A stretch of 25,120 bases of DNA from positions 1 to 25,120 of the forward strand of contig CAZNYN010000026.1 in assembly GCA_964577295.1 (NCBI GenBank). The letters are read 5' to 3'. Position numbers and translations under genes: made by a program. The notes beneath the pieces are model-generated. The model worked only from the letters and a program-made list of their open reading frames with translations, was not told the DNA's origin and did no database searches. The number at the start of each line of letters is the position of its first letter. Positions within the stretch are counted from its first letter, which is position 1. Shown piece by piece: positions 1 through 7,473 of the stretch. Source of the DNA: CAZNYN01 sp964577295. GTDB lineage: Bacteria > Synergistota > Synergistia > Synergistales > Synergistaceae.

Positions 1-2418
1 GGATGTTTCTGTTTCCCGTACTGTTGCGGGAGCTAAAACAGCGAAGCCTCTGTTCGGGGCCATGTCGCAGGAGCCGTTGTCTTTGGCGAAGATTGTGATT
101 CTGTAGTAGTTGTCGGTAAGAGCGGCGTTCTTTGAGAGCATCGACGTGCTTTTGTCGTTTGGCTGTATTGTGAAGTATCCGTCTCTTACAAAATCGTACT
201 TATCGTTTGTGTAGGTCAAGTATTTTGCAGTTTCTTTGCCTGTGACAACAAGCAGTTTTACCTCTCCCGCCGTTTTTGCCATAAGGTCTGCGGATGCGAC
301 GGTAAATGATCCGACCATGTTGATGAGCGGCATGTCGGTTTGGCTTATCAGTTCAAATATCGGCAGGGAATGTATGGAACCCTTTGTTCCCGAAGCTCTG
401 CGTATTGCCTCATCGGTGAGTATTGTTTGGTGCGCGTCATCTAAGGCGATGTCCTCAGATGAGATGTCTTGGCTGATATTTTTGAATAGTTCGGAGACTT
501 TTTTCACTGTAAATATGGTATTTGGGAGAAGTATATCAAGAGCAGGCGCCATATCTCTGTCAAGGATGGGCGTAAGCGGGTGTGCAGGGTATGTTCCTGT
601 GCCTTCTGCGTATGTGATATCGGCGTTCATCACTTCTCCGGAGTCTGATATGTTTTCAAGCGCTATGCCGCTGCGTACTCCCGCATTATAAGCGCCCGAG
701 CTGCCGTAGAAGTATGTGCGTCCGGCACTGAAGGCTACTATGTCTTTACTCACCGCATCAAGATACGGATTGCCTTTGAACCAGAGATTATTCAAGCTGC
801 GTGTGTTGGAGACTCTAAAATAACAGTCCGGAGCTATCGGTATGACACCTTGGTGAGGTTGGGCGGAGCTATTAAAGTTATTGCCATATTCTAAAGCTCC
901 GGAACCGACATTTTCATCAACATGGAGCAAGAGCACAGCGCCCGATCTACTGTTATCGTAGATTGATGCTCCCTGCAGTCCTCGGTCCCATTTGCTGTTT
1001 TTAGGGTCGCGCACCTCTGCCAGAATGTATTCCGATGACGGAAATGAGTTTGCTATTTTGACTATTCCGCCCTCTTCCTTGGTAAGAGCCGTTTGGAATG
1101 TCACATTTTTGCGTGTGTTCTTTGAAGGGGTTATAGTATTCGGGTTCGTTGCCCAGCCGAGGTATAGTCTGCTCCACGCATCCAGATTGACAGGATGCGA
1201 GCCAGGAATATCTCCGGAGAGGGAACCCCAGTTTCCGGATCCCATAACACTGTACATGTCTATCCCGTTGTTAGCGCCCGATATGTCGTAGAGGTCGGGC
1301 AGTTTGCACATCTGATGACCTAGCTCGTGCGTCATAGTGCCCCTAGAAGGAAGAATAGTAGGATTTTCCGGAGAAGCTTTGTTATAGCCGCATTCTCCGT
1401 TCATAGCCCAGTCCGTGATGATTTTGCCTGAAATTTTGAGATCGTGGCTGGCGGAGGGTATGTCAGGTTCGTATGAGAATGAGCTCCATGCGTGCGCCCA
1501 GACTGCGGGATAGTCTGCACTTACGTATCCGCCGTAAGACTCTTCATAACCTGCCGTCACTACGTACAGGCATAATTCGGACGGATCTATTTTGCCATCG
1601 TTGTTTGTGTCAAATTTAGTAAAATCAACCTTCTTGTCCTCCGAGATTTTTCTCACTATAGAGCTGAGCATAGCCACTTCATTGGCGTGGCGGCGAATAA
1701 GGTCTGCTTCTGTGTTGCCCATGCTGCTGCTGATGAGTCTGTCCGGGTGTTTCCCGCCGTTGAAGCAGGAGGCATCCAGTGAAATTGTTATAAGACCAAA
1801 GGGGCCGCCTGTGCTACCTTCATAGTCGGCGGATATGATGTTAAGCGTTCCGTGGGACTGGTCTTTGTAATATTGGTGTACAGAGAGAGCATCGTCACCT
1901 TCTTTCCAAACAACGTCATTGTAGAAGTTTTCCGACGCAGCCAGGGGGGTGCCCACAAAGTTCACTCGCACAACCATAAGTTTTTTGTCTCCGGATACAG
2001 GGCGTGAGTGCCAGCCTTCGACTATATCATTAAGAGCGGTGAGAGCGCGTGAGATGAGAGACTGATTTTTGTTTTTGTTTTCATTAAAAATCTGCATCGG
2101 GTTCTTCGCGGGCTTAAAATTTTTGACGGCACCGACCGGCGGCGGTGTTTTTGTGCTGTACGCAACGCCGCTTGCTTTAAGTCCGCCGTTTCCGTCTGGT
2201 TTGGCAAACTCGTAAGCGCCTTTCTCTGTTCTTACAACGGCATTTCCCTTTGAGTCTTCAAACCAGTGGGAAAATTCGTCACCGCGCTGAGTCAGTTCGA
2301 CGCTGCTTCCGTCGTTCTGTGTTATCGTGATAGGGCGATCCAAAGCAGGAACAGCGAATGCTGGGGGCGGCAGGGTTAAAATGGCAGTCAAAAGCAAGAG
2401 TGCAAATAATTTTTTCAT
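1..2418 (-). CDS. Secreted M6-family zinc metalloprotease (partial, 3' end beyond window)
   Basis: This is an open frame of 806 codons that runs off the left edge without a stop, so the C-terminus is missing. It starts at ATG 2418 behind a GGGAGGA Shine-Dalgarno. Residues 1-22 form a signal peptide (MKKLFALLLLTAIL... ending AFA). The catalytic zinc motif HELGH is at residues 364-368 (nt 1315-1329), followed by LPDLYD, the arrangement of M6 (immune inhibitor A-like) peptidases, in which the glutamate is the general base. Upstream, residues 270-281 form a complete EF-hand-type calcium loop, DTNNDGKIDPSE, which M6 proteins often carry. It probably acts outside the cytoplasm and releases peptides that fit the peptide/amino-acid catabolism encoded elsewhere in the window. 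Family assignment is firm; substrate is unknown. It is divergent from the TPR gene. Confidence 0.93.
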   Translation of the reverse strand, partial: MKKLFALLLLTAILTLPPPAFAVPALDRPITITQNDGSSVELTQRGDEFSHWFEDSKGNAVVRTEKGAYEFAKPDGNGGLKASGVAYSTKTPPPVGAVKNFKPAKNPMQIFNENKNKNQSLISRALTALNDIVEGWHSRPVSGDKKLMVVRVNFVGTPLAASENFYNDVVWKEGDDALSVHQYYKDQSHGTLNIISADYEGSTGGPFGLITISLDASCFNGGKHPDRLISSSMGNTEADLIRRHANEVAMLSSIVRKISEDKKVDFTKFDTNNDGKIDPSELCLYVVTAGYEESYGGYVSADYPAVWAHAWSSFSYEPDIPSASHDLKISGKIITDWAMNGECGYNKASPENPTILPSRGTMTHELGHQMCKLPDLYDISGANNGIDMYSVMGSGNWGSLSGDIPGSHPVNLDAWSRLYLGWATNPNTITPSKNTRKNVTFQTALTKEEGGIVKIANSFPSSEYILAEVRDPKNSKWDRGLQGASIYDNSRSGAVLLLHVDENVGSGALEYGNNFNSSAQPHQGVIPIAPDCYFRVSNTRSLNNLWFKGNPYLDAVSKDIVAFSAGRTYFYGSSGAYNAGVRSGIALENISDSGEVMNADITYAEGTGTYPAHPLTPILDRDMAPALDILLPNTIFTVKKVSELFKNISQDISSEDIALDDAHQTILTDEAIRRASGTKGSIHSLPIFELISQTDMPLINMVGSFTVASADLMAKTAGEVKLLVVTGKETAKYLTYTNDKYDFVRDGYFTIQPNDKSTSMLSKNAALTDNYYRITIFAKDNGSCDMAPNRGFAVLAPATVRETETS

Positions 2419-2497
2419 TCTGTAAATCCTCCCTAATGCTGAAATATGCGATCACATACGTAACCGATTCTGTTATGTTCTCATTCTGGATTATATC

Positions 2498-2525
2498 AGT
2501 ATAATATACTGTGTGCTTTTTGCAA
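2498..2525 (-). promoter_or_regulatory. Putative sigma70-type promoter of the M6 protease gene
   Basis: On the minus strand TTGCAA (2525-2520) is followed after 16 nt by TATACT (2503-2498), about 80 nt upstream of the protease start. The -10 lies inside the 15-bp palindrome CAGTATAATATACTG (2497-2511), which also presents TATAAT on the plus strand at 2500-2505 and could serve the divergent TPR operon or bind a dimeric regulator. Confidence 0.4.
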
Positions 2526-2610
2526 TAGGCAATATCTCGCCGTTTGTTTTTTCTGCTATTATAGATGCAAATCTAAAATGTTTTTATGTTGTTTGAAGGG
2601 AATGGTCTTT

Positions 2611-3474
2611 TTGGACGTTCGGGATGTTTTGCAAAAGTTTGACTCTATGTTGGCGGAGGGGCGTGTGAGCGAGGCCGGACTCCTGCTTGAAAGCGAGGCC
2701 GAATCATGCCGCAGGAGCGGTGATTATGCGGCTTGTGTCACTCTTTTTAATGAACTGGAGGGATTTTGGCGTGCTTCGGGCAATAGGGATAAGAGCTTTG
2801 CCGCCGCGGAAGCTGCTTTGGCTTTGCTCTCTTCCGCGGGGCTTGAAGGCGGAACGGATTATGCGACTACGCTTTTAAACTATGCCACGGCAAAGGCGGC
2901 TTTCGGTTTTGCGGATGAAGCTCTCACTCTCTTTAAGCAAGCCGAGACGATCTACGATGCGCAGCTTTCCGAGGGGGACTATAGATTCGCAAGTCTTTAC
3001 AATAATATGGCTCAGTCTCTTCTGCGCATGAGAAAGACTTCCGAAGCGGCGCGGTATTTTGATAAATCCCTGCTTCTGCTGGAACTTACGGATGATACGG
3101 AGTCGGAAAAGGCGACTTGCCGCGTTAATATGGCCTTTTGCCTTATGGCGGAACGCAGGCTTGACGAAGCGCGAATAAGGCTGGAAGAGGCGGAGGCGAT
3201 ATTTGCCGCCATGGCCGATAACCCTCACTGTGCTTCGATGTTTGCAGCCCGCGGACAGTTGGAGTATCTGCTGAAAAACTACGCTTTATCCGCGGAATAT
3301 TATGAAAAGGCGGCTCTGTCTACAGAGAAATTTTTCGGCAGAAGCGGGTCTGTCTATGTGACATCGTGCCGCAACTGCGCTAAGGCTCACGAAGCGGCTG
3401 GCTGCGTGGAAAAGGCTCACATATGGCGCAGTGCCGCAGAGAGAGCGATTTCGGGGAGCAAAGAAGTGCGATGA
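2611..3474 (+). CDS. TPR-repeat protein, first gene of TPR/DUF4037/DUF4125 unit
   Basis: A cytoplasmic, almost entirely alpha-helical protein built of tetratricopeptide-like repeats: successive helix pairs carry TPR spacing, for example the blocks around YATTLLNYATAKAAFGFADE, SLYNNMAQSLLRMRKTSEAA and CRVNMAFCLMAERRLDEARI. It has no signal peptide and no catalytic motif, so a scaffold or partner-binding role is likely. I chose TTG 2611 as the start because GAAGGGA (2595-2601) lies 9 nt upstream (287 aa). In-frame ATGs at 2602 and 2578 are alternatives, but the first has essentially no spacing from that site and the second has no Shine-Dalgarno. The stop overlaps the next start as ATGA, which suggests translational coupling with the DUF4037 gene and a shared function. 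The precise role is unknown. Confidence 0.85.
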   Translation: MDVRDVLQKFDSMLAEGRVSEAGLLLESEAESCRRSGDYAACVTLFNELEGFWRASGNRDKSFAAAEAALALLSSAGLEGGTDYATTLLNYATAKAAFGFADEALTLFKQAETIYDAQLSEGDYRFASLYNNMAQSLLRMRKTSEAARYFDKSLLLLELTDDTESEKATCRVNMAFCLMAERRLDEARIRLEEAEAIFAAMADNPHCASMFAARGQLEYLLKNYALSAEYYEKAALSTEKFFGRSGSVYVTSCRNCAKAHEAAGCVEKAHIWRSAAERAISGSKEVR

Positions 3475-4388
3475 AGGGGCTTGAACTCTGCCGCACATAT
3501 TATTTTGAGTGCGCCGCACCTGCGATAGAAAAAGAATTCGGCGAACGCTCCAAACTCATAGCTGCGGGGCTTGCGGGAGCCGGTTCCGACTGTATGGGCT
3601 ATGACGATGAGATATCACGCGACCACGACTCCGGCCCCGGCTGCTGCCTTTGGCTAACAGACAGGGATTATGCGGAGTTCGGAAGCGACTTGAGAAAACT
3701 TTATGCCTCACTGCCTAAGAGCTTCGCAGGGGTGCCGCGCCTTGAAACTCCCCAGGGGGCGGGACGAGTCGGAGTTATGAGGATAGGAGCGTTCTACTCT
3801 CAGTTTACGGGCTGCGCGGACGTGCCGAGTGACAATATCTCATGGTTTCGCATACCGGAACACTTTCTCTCCGCAGCGACAAACGGAGCCGTATTCAGAG
3901 ACGACTTGGGCGAATTCAGCCGCATCCGCAGCGCTCTCTCCCAATGTTATCCCCGTGATGTACTGCTCAAAAAACTTGCCGCACGCATATTTGTCATGGG
4001 ACAGGCGGGACAGTATAACTACGTCAGAATAATGAAGAGGGGCGATATGCCAGCCGCCTCACTCGCTCTTGCCGAATTTGCACGTGCGGCTCTTTCAGCC
4101 GTACACCTGCTGAACAGACGCTACATGCCGTACTACAAGTGGGCTTTTAAGAGCGCGGGAGAACTTCCGAGGCTTAAAGACGCAGTTGCGGAGCTTGAAG
4201 CCATATTTGCGCAGAACTGTTCCGACAAAGCCGAGCTTGTCGAATCAATCTGCGGAAGAGTAAAATCTGCGCTGAAAGAGGATGGGCTTTCGGAAAGCGG
4301 CGAGAGCTTTATGGCCGTACAGGCGGAAGAGGTTATGAAGCGCATAAATGACGAAAAAATCAGGCGTATGGGGGTCTCTGTAGGATAA
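3471..4388 (+). CDS. DUF4037 domain protein (nucleotidyltransferase-like)
   Basis: A 305-aa protein starting at ATG 3471, which overlaps the TPR stop (ATGA). Longer in-frame starts inside the TPR gene are less likely. Residues 35-57 contain the DUF4037 signature GAGSDCMGYDDEISRDHDSG: a GS motif followed by clustered acidic residues (D45, D46, D51, D53) that resembles the metal-binding site of the kanamycin-nucleotidyltransferase-like fold. The C-terminal half is helical and contains LNRRYMPYYKW (214-224), also typical of this family. By family knowledge it may transfer a nucleotide to a small molecule, RNA or protein; no substrate can be read from the sequence. It sits between the TPR and DUF4125 genes with overlaps on both sides (TAATG at 4386-4390), so the three products are probably made in fixed proportion. 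I am confident of the family and unsure of activity. Confidence 0.88.
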   Translation: MKGLELCRTYYFECAAPAIEKEFGERSKLIAAGLAGAGSDCMGYDDEISRDHDSGPGCCLWLTDRDYAEFGSDLRKLYASLPKSFAGVPRLETPQGAGRVGVMRIGAFYSQFTGCADVPSDNISWFRIPEHFLSAATNGAVFRDDLGEFSRIRSALSQCYPRDVLLKKLAARIFVMGQAGQYNYVRIMKRGDMPAASLALAEFARAALSAVHLLNRRYMPYYKWAFKSAGELPRLKDAVAELEAIFAQNCSDKAELVESICGRVKSALKEDGLSESGESFMAVQAEEVMKRINDEKIRRMGVSVG

Positions 4389-5050
4389 TGGAAAATATAA
4401 GCGCCAATAATAAAATGAAAAATTTAATAGAAGATATAATCAAAACGGAATGGGCATTTTTTGACAAAGTGCAGAATGAGGGAGGACGGGCGGAATGTCA
4501 GGACGACCGGAAAACTTTCAGCATCATGCGCCGCAGCCAATACCTGGCATGGAGTCCGGCTCTGCTTGAAAGCTGGATGGACGACCTCAGAGAAGCAATA
4601 GAAGATGAAGACGGGCGTAATCCCATGACAGAAAAATACGGCTATATGATGTGTGTAAGCGCCCCTGCGGCAAACGCGGAACTCGAAAAGCTCCTGCCCT
4701 GCGTTTCGGAAGAAAAGAAAGAATGCGCGCACCGCATAACGGAAAAACTCCTTATCCAAAATGAAAAATTTCGTAAAAAATATCCGAATGTCGCAGGGCT
4801 CGGAAGACCTCTGCGCACCTTCGAAGAGGCAGAAGCAGGCTGTACGTCGATAGAGACATACGAACTGGGAGAGCTATACACCTACTCAATGAGGACACTG
4901 ACTCTCTTTGAAAGAAATCTGCTGTTGCTTGAAAAAGACGGTATAAGCTATCCCGAGGCAGTAATAGAAAACAGTTTGATACAGCGCGGCTTCAAGGGAC
5001 TTGCCCATGCGGAAGAATATATATCCGCAAAAAAAGGGGAGACAAAATAA
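4388..5050 (+). CDS. DUF4125 family protein
   Basis: A 220-aa soluble helical protein that starts at ATG 4388, sharing one base with the preceding stop (TAATG). The N-terminal third has the characteristic DUF4125 block: TEWAFFDKVQNEGGRAECQD (20-39), then F44-S-I-M-R-R-S-Q and LAW (53-55). The C-terminal region has a helix with Y165/R169 and the run FERNLLLLEKDG. No catalytic motif is obvious. DUF4125 genes often accompany DUF4037 genes in anaerobes, and here the two are physically coupled, so a complex or paired enzyme/partner relation is a reasonable inference. Biological role unknown. An imperfect hairpin follows 7 nt after the stop. Confidence 0.87.
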   Translation: MENISANNKMKNLIEDIIKTEWAFFDKVQNEGGRAECQDDRKTFSIMRRSQYLAWSPALLESWMDDLREAIEDEDGRNPMTEKYGYMMCVSAPAANAELEKLLPCVSEEKKECAHRITEKLLIQNEKFRKKYPNVAGLGRPLRTFEEAEAGCTSIETYELGELYTYSMRTLTLFERNLLLLEKDGISYPEAVIENSLIQRGFKGLAHAEEYISAKKGETK

Positions 5051-5057
5051 AGGGGCT

Positions 5058-5113
5058 GCCAAGTGCGGTATGTGTAAAACTTTCAAAAAGTACACATCAT
5101 ACCGTTTGGTGGC
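5058..5113. repeat. Long imperfect hairpin after the DUF4125 gene
   Basis: The arms GGTATGTGTA and TACACATCATACC pair around an inner ACTTT/AAGT stem, and outer GCCAA and TTGGTGGC extend the pairing with small bulges. There is no T-run directly after it, so it may be an attenuator, an mRNA 3'-end stabiliser or a degenerate repeat rather than a simple intrinsic terminator. Confidence 0.55.
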
Positions 5114-5116
5114 ATC

Positions 5117-5145
5117 TTGTTAATTACAATTTTTTACTGTAATAT
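5117..5145 (+). promoter_or_regulatory. Putative promoter of the zinc-ribbon gene
   Basis: TTGTTA (5117-5122), a 17-nt spacer and TAATAT (5140-5145) make a reasonable sigma70-type promoter about 65 nt upstream of ATG 5209. The inverted pair ATTACA/TGTAAT (5123-5128 and 5138-5143) lies across the spacer and -10 and could be an operator. Confidence 0.4.
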
Positions 5146-5208
5146 AAAATTACTCTTTTTCCATAAAATCGCAAGTTTATATTTGTAAGAAAATTAGGAG
5201 GTACTTTT

Positions 5209-5874
5209 ATGCTCAAATCTTTCACGAGAAATTATGAGGACAACAGCACCGAAGCCGGTTTTCAGTTCACTTTTTACTGCGATATCTGCAATGACGGATA
5301 CAGAAGTACCTTTATAGCATCGGAATCTCATAAGAAAGACAGCGCAATAAAGGGGCTCAGCCAGTGTGTATGGGCTGTCAGCAATCTTTTCGGAGGAGCT
5401 TTGAGCAATATCGGAAATGCGGTAGACAGAGGCGCGAGCGTCCTTTCCGAACGCTTTAACGGCATGAGCGCGGAGTGGCAGCAGGAGCATGAAGCGGCTT
5501 TCAACCGTGCAATGGACGAGGCAAGAGGACATTTTCACAGGTGCGAGTCATGCCATAAATGGGTCTGCGATTCCGACTTCAACGAGGATGAAGGGCTTTG
5601 CGTGGAGTGCGCGCCAAGGCTCAACGTCGCCGTCACAAGGGCGAAAGCCAAGGCAATAGAACGCAACCTAAACGATGCGGCGGAGGAACAGGTGCTCTGG
5701 AGCGGCAAACTGCAAACAGAAACGGTAAGGTGCCCCTCATGCGGCAAGCCGTGCGGAACTGGCAAATTCTGCAGCAACTGCGGAGCCTCCCTTGCTCCGA
5801 AAAATTGCCCCTCATGCGGAGCGGCCTTAGCGGACGGAGCAAAATTCTGCGCCGAGTGCGGCAAAAAACTCTAA
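5209..5874 (+). CDS. Multi-zinc-ribbon protein
   Basis: A 221-aa cytoplasmic protein behind a strong AGGAGG site. Cysteine pairs mark at least three metal-binding modules: C24-x2-C27 near the N-terminus; C112-x2-C115 with C120 and C131-x2-C134 in the middle; and a C-terminal double zinc ribbon made of C175-x2-C178 with C188-x2-C191 and C200-x2-C203 with C214-x2-C217, ending CAECGKKL. Residues 45-75 are a glycine/alanine-rich, weakly hydrophobic stretch (VWAVSNLFGGALSNIGNAV), possibly membrane-associating. Double zinc ribbons usually mediate protein or nucleic-acid contacts. It is followed 51 nt downstream by the DUF4412-like gene. I do not recognise a named family for the whole protein; function is unknown. 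Confidence 0.82.
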   Translation: MLKSFTRNYEDNSTEAGFQFTFYCDICNDGYRSTFIASESHKKDSAIKGLSQCVWAVSNLFGGALSNIGNAVDRGASVLSERFNGMSAEWQQEHEAAFNRAMDEARGHFHRCESCHKWVCDSDFNEDEGLCVECAPRLNVAVTRAKAKAIERNLNDAAEEQVLWSGKLQTETVRCPSCGKPCGTGKFCSNCGASLAPKNCPSCGAALADGAKFCAECGKKL

Positions 5875-5925
5875 ATCTTTGCGTATAGCGAATCATTGCG
5901 GCAAACATTCTAAGGAGGAAATATA

Positions 5926-6528
5926 ATGAAGGCAAAATTCTGTGCGGTCACGCTCTCACTCTTTATGGCACTGATACTCTTCGGTGCAGCCGCGGATGCG
6001 GCCGCCTATGATGCAGGTGCGCGAGCCAAAAAAATATGGTTTCAAACTCTGAACAGGACTGCTCACTCAGTCCTGCTGAAATACAAAATGCTTGGCAGTG
6101 ACCCTGCAACAATCACAATGGCGATGAACAAAACCCATGTTGCTATGGACATGAGCTCACCCGACGGACATTCAACCGTCATTCACGATACAAAACAGAT
6201 GAAATCCACAATGGTCATGCACGATGAAAAAATGTACATGGTCTTGAAAACAGATCCGAGACAAGTCCCCAAACTGGCAGGAGATAAAGAAGAAAAGCCC
6301 AATATGACAATCTCCGCAGGCACAGAGAAGATAAACGGCAAGAACTACGACTTTGACAAAATAGTATTTGACAAAGAAGATGCACAGCTTTACTACTTCG
6401 AGCCGGGCACTGACAAGTGGAAGTATTGGCGTGCGGGCGGTGAGCTCTTTGAGATATTGGAGTACGGCACCGCTCCTGATAAGTCGCTCTTTACCGTTCC
6501 GTCCGGATATGAAGAAATGAAGATGTAA
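5926..6528 (+). CDS. Exported DUF4412-like protein
   Basis: A 200-aa protein with an AAGGAGGAAAT Shine-Dalgarno and a clear Sec signal peptide (residues 1 to about 27, cleavage probable after ...DAAA). There is no lipobox cysteine in the signal region. The mature part is beta-rich and unusually full of methionine (TMAMNKTHVAMDMSS, MKSTMVMHDEKMYMVL). The pattern of strands measuring a substrate-facing face, with K-M-Y-M-V and a terminal VPSGYEEMKM, resembles DUF4412/LolA-like periplasmic beta-sheet proteins, whose C-terminus commonly reads VPxGYxxM. That assignment is from memory of the family and moderately secure. The methionine richness could reflect metal binding or simply beta-sheet packing. 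It probably ends the plus-strand cluster, since only repeats and terminators follow. Confidence 0.8.
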   Translation: MKAKFCAVTLSLFMALILFGAAADAAAYDAGARAKKIWFQTLNRTAHSVLLKYKMLGSDPATITMAMNKTHVAMDMSSPDGHSTVIHDTKQMKSTMVMHDEKMYMVLKTDPRQVPKLAGDKEEKPNMTISAGTEKINGKNYDFDKIVFDKEDAQLYYFEPGTDKWKYWRAGGELFEILEYGTAPDKSLFTVPSGYEEMKM

Positions 6529-6620
6529 GGCGGCTGATTTACCGGTACGACAGGAGCCGCTTGTCCTGCAGCCGGAATTTTGGGCGCGAAACGCAAAAAT
6601 ATAACGGCACATCAAAAGAG

Positions 6621-6655
6621 AGGGTGCGGATAAAAGCATCCTGCCTTTTATTTCT
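6621..6655 (+). terminator. Probable terminator of the plus-strand 5209-6528 cluster
   Basis: AGGGTGC (6621-6627) pairs with GCATCCT (6636-6642), including one G-T pair, and is followed by GCCTTTTATTTCT. Confidence 0.45.
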
Positions 6656-7020
6656 AAAAAAATATCTTTAGGTTAAAACAATATTGTTATGCTGCTTTGC
6701 CAAAGTATTTTTTTAGGCAAATTTTAGGGGGGATTTTCGGTGAAAATACGGAAATTCTTCTGTCACCGGATATAGCTAACGTAATCTCACCTGCCGACCT
6801 CTGCCAAATGGACGGAGATTGGGTGATCAAACCCTCTGTTACGGCAAGCCTCTGCAAAGACGCGAAGTACCTAAGTACACTTCCGATATTCACGGCAAAC
6901 GGAGACTTCGGCGGCAAGGCGGCTGCGGCTGCAACGCGGGCTTTGCGGCACTCGCACTGCTCGCAGTTGTCCCAGTAATATACCGTAGGAAGAAGTAACA
7001 AATAACCAACCATAGACACC

Positions 7021-7052
7021 AAAAGAGAGCCGAAATTCGGCTCTCTTTTTTA
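7021..7052 (+). terminator. Strong bidirectional intrinsic terminator
   Basis: AAAAGAGAGCCGAA pairs perfectly with TTCGGCTCTCTTTT, with an A-run on one side and a T-run on the other, so it could stop transcripts from either direction. It lies in the convergent gap and is far from any confident plus-strand gene, which hints at a lost or unrecognised transcript upstream. Confidence 0.8.
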
Positions 7053-7135
7053 TGCCCTCGCGCTCCCATCTGAATAAGTGCGGCAGAAAACACCAACAGC
7101 CGGGAGTAAGTGCTAAAACTCGGTTTAGCTTTTAA

Positions 7136-7247
7136 ATCGTCACCCCGCAAATTTTCAGTGCGGGGTTCAGCGGCGTTGGTTTTGACTTTAATTCTTTAAA
7201 ATCTTAAAGCCGCTGTGCCCCGCACAAAAAATTTGCGGGGAGACGAT
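7136..7247. repeat. Nested inverted repeat, 39-nt arms
   Basis: The left arm (7136-7174) and right arm (7209-7247) are near-perfect inverted copies, beginning ATCGTC and ending GACGAT, separated by 34 AT-rich nt. Each arm contains its own smaller inverted repeat, CCCCGCA...TGCGGGG, so the element can fold as one long hairpin or as two separate ones. It encodes nothing. It could be a small palindromic repeat or MITE-like element, or a bidirectional termination structure. Confidence 0.8.
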
Positions 7248-7398
7248 AAGGGCAAAAACGCAGTGCTAAATCTGAATTTATAACTGCGTCTGGGGTCTGC
7301 GCACTGATAGGCTCCCTCTCGATAAGCAGGAAGGCAAAATGGTCTGTTCCCATTTTTGCGTATTGCTTAGGCGGGCGAGGCGGGGTTTTTGCGCCGTT

Positions 7399-7439
7399 AC
7401 AGAAGGAGTGCCGACACCTAATGCCGGCACTCCTTCTGT
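7399..7439. terminator. 15-bp-stem hairpin downstream of the M20D genes
   Basis: ACAGAAGGAGTGCCG (7399-7413) pairs perfectly with CGGCACTCCTTCTGT (7425-7439). The better T-run (TTCTGTTTTTGC) is on the plus-strand side; on the minus strand, the direction of the adjacent gene, no T-run follows. It may still protect the 3' end of that mRNA. Confidence 0.65.
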
Positions 7440-7473
7440 TCTGTTTTTGCAAAAAGCGAGATGAGACGGGGAA

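Larger units (their letters stand above)
6529..7473. other. Gene-poor convergent gap with terminators and repeats
   Basis: No convincing gene. Weak hairpins occur at 6530-6568. The interval 6687-7022 is open in both orientations (a plus frame from TTG 6697 to 6978 and a minus frame from 7022 to 6687), but neither has a Shine-Dalgarno or a recognisable domain; this may be a degraded gene or dispersed repeat. The interval 7021-7473 holds a strong hairpin terminator, a nested inverted repeat, a 38-nt segment related to one in the gap at 19108-19680, and a second strong hairpin. Confidence 0.6.

Noticed and set aside
236..691. 151-codon plus-strand frame opposite the M6 protease
   Set aside because: Antisense to the long protease frame that continues off the window edge; no ribosome site.
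7204..7452. 82-codon minus-strand frame
   Set aside because: It spans one arm of the nested inverted repeat and a terminator hairpin and has no ribosome site.
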